Of a stretch of 64,000 bases of DNA, positions 23,144 through 33,763 are shown piece by piece. Under the pieces are notes generated by a model that worked only from the letters and a program-made list of their open reading frames with translations, ran no database searches and was not told the DNA's origin. The position numbers and the translations under genes are program-made. The stretch is from Lasiosphaeria ovina (lineage: Eukaryota; Ascomycota; Sordariomycetes; Sordariales; Lasiosphaeriaceae). The stretch covers positions 2,356,001-2,420,000 of the forward strand of contig JAULSN010000002.1 in NCBI GenBank assembly GCA_033439765.1, given 5' to 3'. The number at the start of each line of letters is the position of its first letter. Position 1 is the stretch's first letter.

Positions 23144-23695
23144 GAATCTTTCCATTTTCTTACTTTTGCCGACTCGCTCGGAAGAGGAGTTTTGGGGCGG
23201 CAGTCTCATAGTAGGAAACATTATTTCATCTAATGTCGCAAAAAAACCATTATTATATTAAGCTTCTTTTTTTGTACTGTATACGTAACTCAATTCTTAT
23301 TTTCTTTCCCGTTCATGTTCTGCTACGGCGATGCGCTGGCAGAAGCGTGACGTGTCTCGGCGGCGCGCGGAGGAGGAGCTGGCTTGGCGGGATCGAGAAT
23401 CGCGTAAGCTACCGTGCCAGTATTGCTGTGCTTGGCGAACGCCGACGAAGGCGTTCAAGGGAGGCCAACTTTGATCTTTTCTTTGCGTGGGATGGCGGTA
23501 GGTACAGTACATACAATGTCGTTTAACACTGATCGTTTCTCGTTGGTCCCGATGGATGTGCACATGCCTGGAACGAGAACATCCGCTACGGGGAAGAAAG
23601 AGGACAGAAAAGGTATATATAATATATATATTCAAACCCGGGAAATAAAACTTGATGATAAATCTAAACCACTCAATAAACATCAACACCCCCTT
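23144..23695. other. Spacer between the tRNA and the calponin-homology gene 3' end
   Basis: AT-richer sequence with a TATATATAATATATATATT stretch near 23611-23629. The open frames are not convincing. It presumably holds the 3' UTR of the minus-strand gene. Confidence 0.55.
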
Positions 23696-24192
23696 TCACC
23701 GCCCGCCACCGCCGCTCCCGGGATTCGGAAGCGGCCTGGGCCCGACGATCTGGCGCCTCCCCGCACCGATGCCCTGGGCGCCCTTGTTCTGGCTGTCGCC
23801 GCCCGTGTAGCCCGTGAACTGGCCGACGTCCCAGCGGCCGCCGATGCCGCCACCGATGCCGTCGACGCCGCCGTCAGCCGGGCGGGCCGCCTTGGCCGTC
23901 TCCTTCTGCGACTCCTCCCACTCGCGCTGCCGCTGCCGCTCCTGCTCCATCTCGCGTTCCAGCAGCGACTTGGACGCCCACCCCATCGCCTTGGTCTGCT
24001 TCTGCGCCGCCGCCCGCCGCCGGTCCTCGGCTTCGCGCTCCGCCACCGACCCGATCAGCGCCTCCCGCGAGTACGTCGTCTGCTGCGCCGGCGGCTCGGG
24101 CGCGGGGTTGGATGCTAGATACCGCTCCGTGCGAGACTTGTTGGCGCCTCCGGATTTTTGAGGCTGTAGCTTTTGTGGGGGCAGTGCCGGGG

Positions 24193-24223
<31 letters not shown>

Positions 24224-25970
24224 TTGTTGGTACCGCGGCGGCTGTTGCGGTGGGGGAGGACTTGCCATAGCGTATGCGGCCGGGTCGGGGAGCGGCCGTG
24301 AGCCTGTGTGGTGTTTCCGGACAGGAATTTCCGGTGGCCCATCTCCGCCTGTCCTGTGAGTTCTAACCTTGGCAGGCGGGAGGGCCGCCGTAGCCGGGTC
24401 GGGCAGCGGCCGTGGAGAGCGAGAGGGGAGCGGTGGAGGCGGCGCAGCTGCTAGAGCGTCTTGGGCATCCTGCTGCTGCTGGGTATCCCACTGGCTTTGC
24501 AGGAACTCGCGCTCGTCACGAACACTCCACGAGTCCTGCCTGCTGACCGGCCGCGCAGGCCGGCTGCGTGACCGGGTGCGAGACTTGGCGTCGTCGCCTA
24601 CGGGATCTCGTCGGCGTGAGCGGTCTTGGCGCTCTCGCTCGTAGTCGGCCTCTCGTTGGCGGGCCTGCTCGAGCTCCTTCTCCAGCTCTTTGATGCGGCT
24701 GCTATAGCCGTTGTCCTGTTTTGGTTCCTGCTGCTCGGCCTGGTACTGGCTGAGAAACTGGCCGCGCAACTTGGCGTCGCTCTTGGCTCTGGCCCGTTGA
24801 CGGTCGTCTCGCAGCCGGGCCTCGGCCTCCTCTTCCTCCTTGCGCCTCTTCTCCTCGGTTAGCTTCCACTGGCGCTCCTCTTCCTCCCAGCGCTGCTTCT
24901 CCTCCTCTATCCTCTTGCGCTCCTGTTCTCTCAGCTGGTTCGCCTTCTCTTCCCACAGGCGCTCCTCTTCCAGGCGCGCCCGCTCCTCCTCGGCCTCGCG
25001 CTCGGCTCTCCGCCGGCGGTTCTCCTCCTCCATCTGCTGGCGCTGGCGCTCAGCCTCGGCCTCCTCTTCCTTTCTCCTCCGCTCCTTCTCGGCCATGTTG
25101 GGGACGCTGGGACCAGCGCTGGTGATCTGGCGACGGCCGCCAAAGGCGACGCCAAGGTTGCCTTGGCTCGCGCCGCCCATGTATCCGTATTGCGCAATAT
25201 TCCAGGCGGGTGATGTGGCGCCCTCGTGCTCCTTCCTGCTCCAGCTACTGACATTGGCAGGCGAAGTAGAGCCGTTCTGAGTTGGGGATTTGGTGGGACT
25301 CCATCGACCTGAGCCCGAATCACCAGTCTTGGATGAGGCTAGCACGGGGGTTCTCCCGTAGAACGAGGAGGATGCGTTGCTAGCACTGGAGATGCCGCGG
25401 CCCCGAAGACCGGTAGGCGTAGAAGGGCCGGTGGACTGGGGGCTCATTACACCGCCCCCGCTGCGGGAACCGATTGACACGGGGAAGACGGAGGGGTTGG
25501 CGCTGTTGGCAGCGCGGCTGAAAGCTATAAGACACTGGAGGACCTGGGCAGGGTCCTTTTTCTCAAAGAGATCGACGGTTAGGAACGTGTCGTGTTGCTG
25601 GAGGTCGAGGGGCGGGGCCTGGCAGTAGCGCAGGAAGTGCGATATGTTCTCCATCTGGACGAAGGGCATGGCCGACTGCTTGAACTTGATGCCCGGTGGC
25701 CCAACGGCAAGGTTGACGAGTCTAGGGGCGGGTTCCAGAGTCAGTACTGATGTGCCATATGACAAGAGAGGATAGAGGCGCGGGGAGCAAGGAGGCGACT
25801 CACTTGCACAGGGCAACCCCGTCTTTGAGGCCGTCGAGCAGATCATCGGCACGCAAGGGCTCGCCCAGAACATCTTCGATCCACGAGCGAACCTCGTTTG
25901 CCGCGGCCGGAGTGTATTTGTCCAGGCGCATCTTGCGCAGGTCCTTGTCCAAGGACGAGACCGACGCCAT
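23696..25970 (-). CDS. Calponin-homology (transgelin/Scp1-type) protein with long coiled-coil extension
   Basis: Two exons (25970..25804, 25721..23696; 82-nt intron) encode 730 residues. The N-terminal 150 residues are a single type-3 calponin-homology domain: DKDLRKMRLDKYTPAAANEV, WIEDVLGEPL, LLDGLKDGVALCKLVNLA (spanning the junction), and KQSAMPFVQMENISHFL with DLFEKKDPAQVLQCLIAF. This is the same fold as the small actin-bundling protein Scp1/transgelin (about 200 aa). Here it is followed by a Ser-rich linker, a highly charged coiled coil (about 265-423, runs of E, R, K, Q), a second RS/RD-rich segment, proline-rich patches that look like SH3 ligands, a 12-residue polyglutamine, and a Gly-rich end. 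Family knowledge suggests actin binding; the extended architecture occurs in moulds but its role is not established. It shares a divergent promoter with the gene at 26835. Confidence 0.85.
24194..24229 (-). repeat. Polyglutamine-encoding CAG/CAA repeat (12 codons)
   Basis: Nine CTG followed by three TTG on the plus strand encode 12 Gln in the calponin-homology protein. The nine uninterrupted CAG codons could vary in length between strains. Confidence 0.9.
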
Positions 25971-26834
25971 GGTTGCGAGCTTTCTCGGCCTGCGGTGTGG
26001 TGTGTGTGCCAATGGGGTGGGGTGGTGAGTTGCGGCCTCTGCTGTCGTGGGATACTCGTGTGTGTGAGGGAGTATAACCTCTGTGAGGTTTACTGCTGCG
26101 ATTGATTGTGTATAACCTGGTGTGGTGGTCAGGCAGCACGATGTAAGGAATAGCGCAATGGATGTAGGTTCTTGTCGGGTTCAGGTCGTCGGTCGGCGAT
26201 GGGGGGTTAGCAAGCAAGGCAAGGCAAGGCAAGGCAAGGCAAGGCAAGGCAGGATCGGCACGAAGCTGGTGGGTGCCCGGCTCAAGCGCTTTTCGAAGGG
26301 CTGCCAAAGGAAGCGCGAGACAGACAATGACAGTGCGCTGCTGCGATAGCGTCGAGTATCGTAAAACAGTGTGGTTGCCCGCAAGTATTCGTAGATAGGT
26401 AGGTATTCTTCAGCGCCGGCATCCTGCTCAAGTCGGGTTGTTCCCGTCCAGGTTCTCCCTCCCTGCGTTCCCGTCGCTCTTCGCAATGGAACCTAATTCC
26501 ACTGACGCAGCCTGGCCCCTCCCACTGCCCGCCCACCCCTCCTGGCAAAATACCGCTACCCGCTGAGCCACGGCAGTGACGCAGAGGCTGAAGTGGGTCG
26601 CATGGCTGGGGTGGCTGCAAGCATCTTGCTAAGCACAGTGCCAAGTGAAGCTCTGAATTACAAAACTGCACTGTATCCTATCATTTCACAGTCCAGACAC
26701 GCAGACCAACGTCACTAATAACTCAAAGTCTAGAAAGTGAAAATGAGATTGATCACTGACCAACTCACAACACATTCACGCAACTTCATAAATTAGCCCC
26801 TCTTGAACTTACAAACACTCCGCCCTCACTGCCC
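25971..26834. promoter_or_regulatory. Divergent promoter region of the calponin-homology and NDUFAF2-type genes
   Basis: These 864 bp hold both 5' regions. A (CAAGG)7 pentanucleotide repeat lies at 26215-26250 and a TAGGTAGGTA element at 26396. Short overlapping frames are unsupported. Confidence 0.6.
26215..26250 (+). repeat. (CAAGG)7 pentanucleotide repeat
   Basis: Seven perfect CAAGG units in the divergent promoter region. Confidence 0.92.
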
Positions 26835-27577
26835 ATGGCGGGCAAGGAAATCACGCCGTTTTTCCGGGCGTGGTGCAAGTGGAAGAAGCTGCGGCTGCCG
26901 TGGCGGAGACAGTTTCTGGTCGGTCAGTGACAACGCCCGTCCCGACATATAATAAAAATGAGACAACTGACACCGACACTCCAGGCCTCGACCTGCAAGG
27001 CAACACGTACTGGGAGTTCCGCAACCGCGGGGCGCGCGTGGCCGAGGACGGGCGGTGGCGGCGCATCGTGCAGTACCCGTCCGGCACGCACCTCGGCGAC
27101 GTCAAGGTGCCGCCGCTGTGGCACCAGTGGCTGCGGCACACGCGCCACGACCCGCCCTCTCTCACGGAGCAGCGCGGCGACGTCGCCCGCCAGGCCCGCA
27201 TGAAGGTCCTTGCCGCCCAGGCCAACGCCCGCTGGGCCGCCAAGCCGAGCTTGATAGACGCCCTGCCGCGCCGCCAGGCTCCGCTGCCCGCCTTCTCGCC
27301 GCGCCCGCCGGTAGCCGCGCCGCACCAAGAACAGCAGCAGCAGCAGCAGCCAGAGCCTAAAGAGCCTGCTACTACCGGTACGCCGGTAGATAGCAGCGCC
27401 TGCGAGACTGCGCCGCCGCCCAGGCAAGACACGTGGCGAGAGATGCAGCAAGACGCCAAGCCGGCAGCGGCGGCGGCAGCGGCACCGGGCCCGGACCCGT
27501 GGAAGAAAGCCCGCGGCGGGCCCAGCGAGGCGTGGCAGCCCCAGGCGTGGTCCCCGGGCTCGCCCAAGAAGCCATGA
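26835..27577 (+). CDS. Mitochondrial complex I assembly factor, NDUFAF2/NDUFA12-like
   Basis: Two exons (26835..26922, 26985..27577; 62-nt intron) give 226 residues. The conserved NDUFA12/NDUFAF2 core is clear: FFRAWCKWKKLRLPWRRQFLVG, GLDLQGNTYWEFRNRG, GRWRRIVQYP, HLGDVKVPPLWHQWLRHTRHDPPSL, and an Arg/Ala helix ending QANARWAAKPSLID. In animals and fungi the NDUFAF2 branch is a chaperone of late complex I assembly, while NDUFA12 is the structural subunit. The long Pro/Gln/Ala-rich C-terminal tail (about 140-226) and the sequence of the YWEF...QYP region favour the assembly-factor branch here. Splicing rejoins a Gly codon (G|GC). Confidence 0.85.
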
Positions 27578-28581
27578 CCTAATTCACCGCTCTTGATCCC
27601 GACGTACATATCGGGGTTGTAAGAATAAACAAAAGCTAGCCATCGCAAAGCTGTCCAGTTTATCTTTTACCATGCGACGTGTGCCTAGGAAGCATGTTGT
27701 CTGGGGGGGGAGGGGACAACAGAGAGAAGACTTATTAGCGCTCTATCGCGTGGTATAGCCGAGGACCAGTATGAACAAAGAAAGATTATTGTATAAATAC
27801 AAAAGGTGTACGAAATGCGGTGCGCGAACAAATAGAGGGGGTAAAAACGGAATTAGATAGTGGTCTGTCTGCCCGGTTGGTTATTAGGAGGCCAAAATAC
27901 CCGACTCATTTTCTTTTTTAGCTAGAATTGCTCCCAATGCCCTGACATTTTGACGAACAAGAAACTAGATGGGAATTGACACCAGCCAGGCACGGCAGGA
28001 CTGATTTCATGGCAGATAATTATTGATTTATTTTGTTTGAGCTGTTCAAAAGCAAAAGCGCCAGATCATAGCCGCAAGTCCGTCCGTCTACGGGAGACCG
28101 GTTTCTCCTCCAAGTCAGTACACCAAACAAGACTCCTTCCCCGTGTCCAGAGTCCACGCCCTCCTCCCATTTAGCTATTAGACACCGTATCTGTACTGTA
28201 CAAGAACACGTGTGTCCGAGACAACCCTCGTCCTGTCCCCTATCCCGAATAAACACCCCACCGGGCAATAAGCCGAGGAAAACAGTTTCTATATACAGAC
28301 CGCCCATCTCACACTCCATTCAGCCTTGCTTTTGACTTCTGCTTCGCCTCAAGCAGGAGACAGATAACAATAAAACTCCCAACAATAAAAAACACATGGG
28401 GTGCTTTCCTCTCGCCGCAGCAACAGCAGTGGGAGGCGGGGTATCAAAGCGTACAAAAGAAAAAAAAGGAAAAAAGGCCAGCAAGGTAGAAGAGACAGAA
28501 ATGTGAAGAACAAAGGGGGCGGTAAACAAACGCCCCGGGAATAGACTCAAAAAAGCAGACTCATTCGTCGTCATCCTCGCT
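27578..28581. other. Convergent 3' region
   Basis: 3' ends of the NDUFAF2-type gene and the minus-strand gene at 28582. It includes a GGGGGGGG run near 27702 and T/A-rich stretches. No further gene recognised. Confidence 0.6.
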
Positions 28582-30553
28582 TTAGCTCGCGAGGATATCA
28601 ACAAACAGCCGCATGCTCTTGGCCGACCGCTGTAGCGCATCTTGCGCCGCCTTTTCAGCGCCATCCGCCTTGGATGCACCGGCAGCTGCCCCCCTGCGGC
28701 TGCTCTTGATTTTGTCTTCGCGAGCCTTGATGCCCGTCTCGACGGCAGCGCGCAGGTCGTCAGAGTAGACGACGTCGGCGGCGCTGCGCACGTATATGTA
28801 CCAGAGCATGTTCTCGAGCACGAGCGAGAGCTTGGCATTGTCCTCGGCGGAGATGCGGTTGGCGGCAAACGGGAGGAAGCAGAGCTGGAGCATGACCACC
28901 GACACGCCATGCGCGGCGTCCGTGTCTGGGTCGACGGAACTAGGGTCCGGGTGGTGCGCAGGCAGAAGCCGGTCCACGATGTGGCGAAGCAACGAGACGT
29001 ACACGTAGTGCGGCAGTGTCGTCGAGTGCGACTCGATCAGCAACCGGAACATCGGTAACGGCAGCGCGCGTATGCGATCGGAAAACTTCTCATAAAGGTC
29101 GTCGACGCGCGCAAACGGGTCCGGTAGGTAATATGACGCTGCCGAGAGGATCCGGAACAGTCGTAGCCGTAACGGCACCGTCTCGGCCACGCTGTCCGTG
29201 ACGCGGAACGTTGCTAATAAGGCGGATTCTGCTTTCACCGACTGCTTGCTACTTGGTATCCTTCCTCTTCTTGTTGTGCGCGGCCGTAATGGTGCTTCCG
29301 ACTGTGTGGATTTCTTCTGCCTCGCGGTCTTTAATCGACCGCCATCAGCGCCTTCGTCATCTGCAGAGTCAGAGTCGAAATCGCTCTCTCCGTCCAGATA
29401 GTCCCCAAACTGGTTATTTTCGAGGTCGACCACGGCCTGCGCGCGCTTCCGCTTGCTGGTCCGGGATAGGTCCGCCACAACCGTCTCGCGGTCAAAAATC
29501 TCCTTGTAGGCGACCTTGTCGGCAGCCTGGTCGTCGTCGGCAAACGCGAGCAGCGCCCGCACCACCTCCCGCAGCGCGTTCTTGCGCTCCCTCCGCAGAT
29601 CGCCCAAGTAGACGGCAAGAAGGCTTCCCTGCAGCACCGGATACTGGCACCGCTTCTCCCGTCCATACCCCACATCTTGCTTGTGTTGTTCCTCGTCCAG
29701 CTTGACGCGCTCGTCCAAGTCGGCCTCCAACACGTCAATCATGTACTCCAGCCACACCTTCCAGTGCCGCCAGCGGTGCGGATATGCTGCTGCACACCGG
29801 AATGTCCAGCCGAGTACTGACCAGAAGTCGGGCGCCCGTCTCCACAGGCTCTGCACCGTCGCCAATCTACCGGCTATGGCGTCAGAGTCGCTACCGCTTC
29901 CGCTGTCACCGCTGTAGTCATGCAGTCCTCCTCCGCGACCGCCGCGTCCGGTGCTACTACTGACGGGACGAAATGCAAAAGCGGCGCTCAGCTTCGTGTT
30001 TACGGGCCCAGGGACGACGAGGAGAGCACGCAGGTATGCAAATGACTGGGCAGCAATGTGGGCGTTGTGCTTTTCTACGACGCGCGACGTGAAGCGTGGG
30101 TGAATGGTTAGGGTGCTTAGAAGGGCAATCTGCGGCGCCGGGGCGACGCGGGCCGGCCTCATGGTCTCGGCGGCTGGTCGGCGGCCGCGCATAGGCGGCA
30201 GTGTGCTGCCATCGCTGAGAAAGCCGTCGAGGAGGTGGATGGCGGGAGAGTCTGGCCGGTGGGGCAGGACAGGCGCGTTTAGCTGCAGCTCAAATTTGGT
30301 GGGGAAAATACTATAAAGAAGAAATGCAATTACATAGTTCCTCTTCCATGTGGATTTGGCAGTGTTGCTTCAGCTCGTAGGGCAGCTGGGTGGCGTCGCG
30401 GTATCGAGGGCCGCCGGAAAGCTTGTCGTCGACGGGGGGACTGCTGAGGACGCTGGTGTCTGCTAGCGGCGGCGAGAAGCCCTTGGCTGTGTAGAATGAG
30501 TCGGGAGTCGAGATGCTGCCGAGCGTCGTGAGGGACGAAGTCGTTATGTCCAT
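28582..30553 (-). CDS. Conserved-looking protein of unknown function, acidic insert, probably nuclear
   Basis: The best model is two exons (30553..30334, 30251..28582; 82-nt intron with GTAATT donor, CTAAAC branch and CCGGCCAG acceptor) encoding 629 residues. I do not recognise the family. The sequence is protein-like throughout: helical, Trp/Tyr-rich blocks such as WRRAPDFWSVLGWTF, YPHRWRHWKVWLEYMIDVLE, ALREVVRALLAF and LPHYVYVSLLRHIVDRLL, interrupted by a Gly/Ser/Asp insert (about 180-200). An acidic serine-rich segment (GESDFDSDSADDEGADGG) sits next to basic clusters (SKRKRAQ, RTTRRGR) that could be a nuclear localisation signal and CK2 sites. The helical-repeat feel suggests a scaffold or adaptor. 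The N-terminal exon is the least certain part: the ATG at 30553 is the first that keeps the frame, but an upstream exon is possible. Confidence 0.65.
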
Positions 30554-31428
30554 GCTGGGCGGCCAGCCCTCTCGCGTTGTCGTGTAGAGGTTGTGTGGGC
30601 GGCAGATGGGACCTGTGGACGTGGTATAAGTAAACCGGCAAAGGCCGTGTTCCCGGTTTTGGCCTGGAATCAGCTTTGGCGCTGGCGACGCGACATGGCG
30701 GGCGCGTTGTGGGGTCGCCCCTCCCAGCCCGGGCCCGGGCCCAGGGTCTGCCCTTGTGTGCAGCGCCCCCGCTCTTTCCAAACAGTGCCAGCGCAGAAAA
30801 AGGGGCACCCGCTGCCTCCCGCAATCCAAACAATCCTCCGATCTCCAAGACACGCTGTTGAACACTAATTACGGGATGTTAGCATTGAGCCAAAATGTAA
30901 TAATGTGTTGCTTGTGGAAGAGAAGAACTATAGCCAAAACGGCGGGCGAAAAGTTCTTTGTGCAGCGCAGGGCCTAGGGCTTTGGTCCGTCTGCCATGGT
31001 CCGTTTGTAGGCCCGATTTGGCCACTTTTCTGTCCCACCCAAAACGCCCAAGGCCAACACACGCAACAAATCAAAAATATTCATAATAAACTTGAGATCA
31101 AAAGGCCTCAACCCTCTTGAATCCCATTCATTCTAGCTCTCGCAAATCAGACCGCGAACTAAAACATTTGACTCGAGGCCGCCATCTCGCAAAGAAACTC
31201 TAGCTTGATTGCCTGCCCCAATTATAAATGAATTATGTCGATGTTTGTATTTATATTTATGAGAGATGTGGCTGCATCTCTGGCAACAGCAGCTATACCC
31301 ATCCCCCACCACAAGAGAGACGCCTAGTTATACGTGACACTGAAATCAACCAGCAACCACTTCCTTGAAACTTTACAACCATAATGGCATAAAGACACAT
31401 TGCCGACACGGCCCATACCCCATCACCA
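30554..31428. other. Spacer between two tandem minus-strand genes
   Basis: Promoter and leader of the gene at 30553 on one side, 3' end of the ABC transporter on the other. It is AT-rich from 31050 to 31430. No other gene was recognised. An additional 5' exon of the 30553 gene could lie near 30600-30850, where the frame stays open. Confidence 0.5.
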
Positions 31429-33763
31429 TCACCTCTTCAGCTTCAAGACCAGCCACGCGGCGATGCGGTACCCGGCAATGATGCCCATCATAATACCCAC
31501 ATCCTTACCCATGTACCCGGGGCGATAGCCATACTGATCTAGCACGCCCTGGCCGCGGATGAGGCACTGGTCCGCGAGGTCGGTCTGCCACATGCACTGG
31601 CAATCACCCCCGGGCAAACTGGCGGGGGCGCACGCGTAGACCCTGTCGGCGAACTCGTTGACCATCATGTTCTCAAAGACGTACTTCTGGTAGTCCCAGA
31701 AGTGGAACACGTAGCGGTAGAAGACGTTGAGCACCGTCGGCGGCACCATGAAGCCGTCGACGCTCATCCACAGGCCGTTGGCGAAGGCGACCAGCGCCAG
31801 CGCGATGACGAAGACGGGGAACGCCGACGTCACCAGCACCACCAGGCCCTCGGCCGCCAGCAGGTCGAGGAACAGCCACAGCACCCACGTGAAGAAGGCG
31901 CGCGCCGTCGGCTGGAAGTTGGACAGCCAGTACGAGATGGCCGAGAAGACTACGGAGAAGACGACTGTGTGACCAAAGTTCTGGCGGTTAGCTTTTGGAG
32001 AAAAGAAACGCTGATAATATATCAAGTTGGAAACGTCTTGTAGGCTGTCACCTACACAGGTATGGAGTCCCAATCAAGAAATTTGAGATCACCAGCTCGG
32101 TCGCGCCGTAGAGCCCGTTGCGCTTCTCCTTGAGGAACTGCTCGTAGTCCTCGAGAAAGGCAGGGCAATATGCCACGGCCATGAAGGACATGAACGCGCT
32201 CCCGCTGTTTTGGGGGGGCAAACGGCCCATGTTAGCAAACCTCTCTCTCTCTCTCTCTCTGGGTGGTTGTTGTCAGACATACAAGAAAATGGCGTTGGTC
32301 AGGGGGATGATGGAGGACTGGTCGGCACCGAGCCGCAGCCAGACGGTGCCCATCATGATGGCGAGGCCTAGAGCACAAAAGTCGTTGGTGTCAGCTTAAA
32401 GCCGGGATCTCTCTGTCGAATACGAAAACAGGCAGCTTCACGGAAAACACTCACCCGTGTACATGGCCAGGCGGATGCCATAGACAACCACGTCGCGGTA
32501 GCTCTTGACAAAGCTGCGATGGAGGAGCGTCAGGACCAAGCTGGGCGCGCTGGGTCTCTTTTCGGCGGCGGCGAGCTCGAGCGTCGTGTCCCAAAAAGAA
32601 GAAGACAGCGCTGCGCCCTTGGCCTCGACGTCGGCGACAGCCGCGGCGAGCTCTACGGCCCGCCGGGACGCCACCCAGGCGTGCTGCATCTGCTCGAGGC
32701 GCCGATGGCGCGTCGCCGCAAAGTCCACGTTGACCAGCTCGAGCAGGAACTCGGCAGGGTTGACCTGCAGAGGCAACTCGAGGCCGAGCGACTTGTAGTG
32801 CGGCCCGACGGCGGCCACAGGGCCAAAGTAGTGCGTCTTGCCGGCCGACAGGAGCAGTAGTTTGTCGAACAAGTTGAAGGTCGACGTGCTCGGTTGATGG
32901 ATGGAAGCAATGACGATGAGCTGCGAGTTATGGAATCAGTACCGCCCCAGTTCATCTTAAAGACCCAGACCAGCGGCCTACATTGTTCCGCTTAGCAACA
33001 CCCTTGAGGTAGTTGACGACCTCCCAGCTGGCGGCCGAGTCGAGGCCGCTGGTGGGCTCGTCGAGGAACAGGATCTTTGGGCTCGTGATGAGCTGGCTGG
33101 CGACGCCGACGCGGCGCTTCTGGCCGCCGCTGATGCCCTTGCGGATGGGGGTGCCGATAAGGGTGTCGGCCTGGTCGGCGAGGCCGAACGAGTCGAGGAG
33201 CCCGCCGATGCGGGCGATGCGCTCCCTCTTGGGCAGCGAGCTCGTGCTGGCGAGCCGCGACGCGAAGTTGAGCGTCTCCCGCACCGTCAGCGCGCCGATC
33301 AGGGCGTCGTCCTGCTCGACGAACCGGCTCATCTCGCGGAAGGCCGCGCGAGAGGGCCCGACGCCGTTGACCAGCACGGTGCTCTCGACCTTGAGGGCGC
33401 CCGTGGGCCGCGAGGCGAGCACGTTGAGGAGAGTCGTCTTGCCGCAGCCCGAAGGGCCCATCAAGGCACATATCTCGCCTGGGTGTTTGGGAAATCACAG
33501 GAGCTTAGCCAAGGGTCACTCAGAGGGGGGGTTCAGCTCGGTACCGTACCAGCCTCGACGATGCCCTCGACGTTTTCAACAATGGCCTTGGGGAGCTTCG
33601 TCTCTCGGTCTTTGACAGTAACAGTGACGCCTCGCCAGCTGATGTTCCGGACCGTCGTGTTTTGCAGGTGCGCCTCGGCTACAGCTCGTCGTTCAATGTC
33701 GACGGGCCCCGTCTCTTTCGGGGCCCGGTCGAGACTGGAGTCATCCGAAGTTGCGCTGGTCAT
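31429..33763 (-). CDS. ABCG-family half-transporter (one ATPase plus one membrane domain)
   Basis: Six exons (33763..33550, 33478..32982, 32920..32455, 32367..32283, 32204..32056, 31964..31429) join in frame to 648 residues. The order is ATPase first, then membrane domain, as in the ABCG group. Walker A GPSGCGKTT is at 79-87, signature ISGGQ at 187-191, Walker B ILFLDEP ending near 213, and the H-loop His of SIHQPS at 245. The membrane part has about six helices, including AIFFGSAFMSFMAVAY, SYWLSNFQPTARAFFTWVLWLFLDLLAAEGLVV and FANGLWMSVDGFMVPP, and a Cys-containing external loop before the last helix (CAPASLPGGDCQCMW) typical of ABCG ectoloops. Half-transporters work as dimers; substrates in this fungal branch are mostly unassigned lipids or drugs. 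The fifth intron uses a GCTAAC branch and CACACAG acceptor, restoring the YLFVFSVVFSAISYWLSNF helix. Confidence 0.92.
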
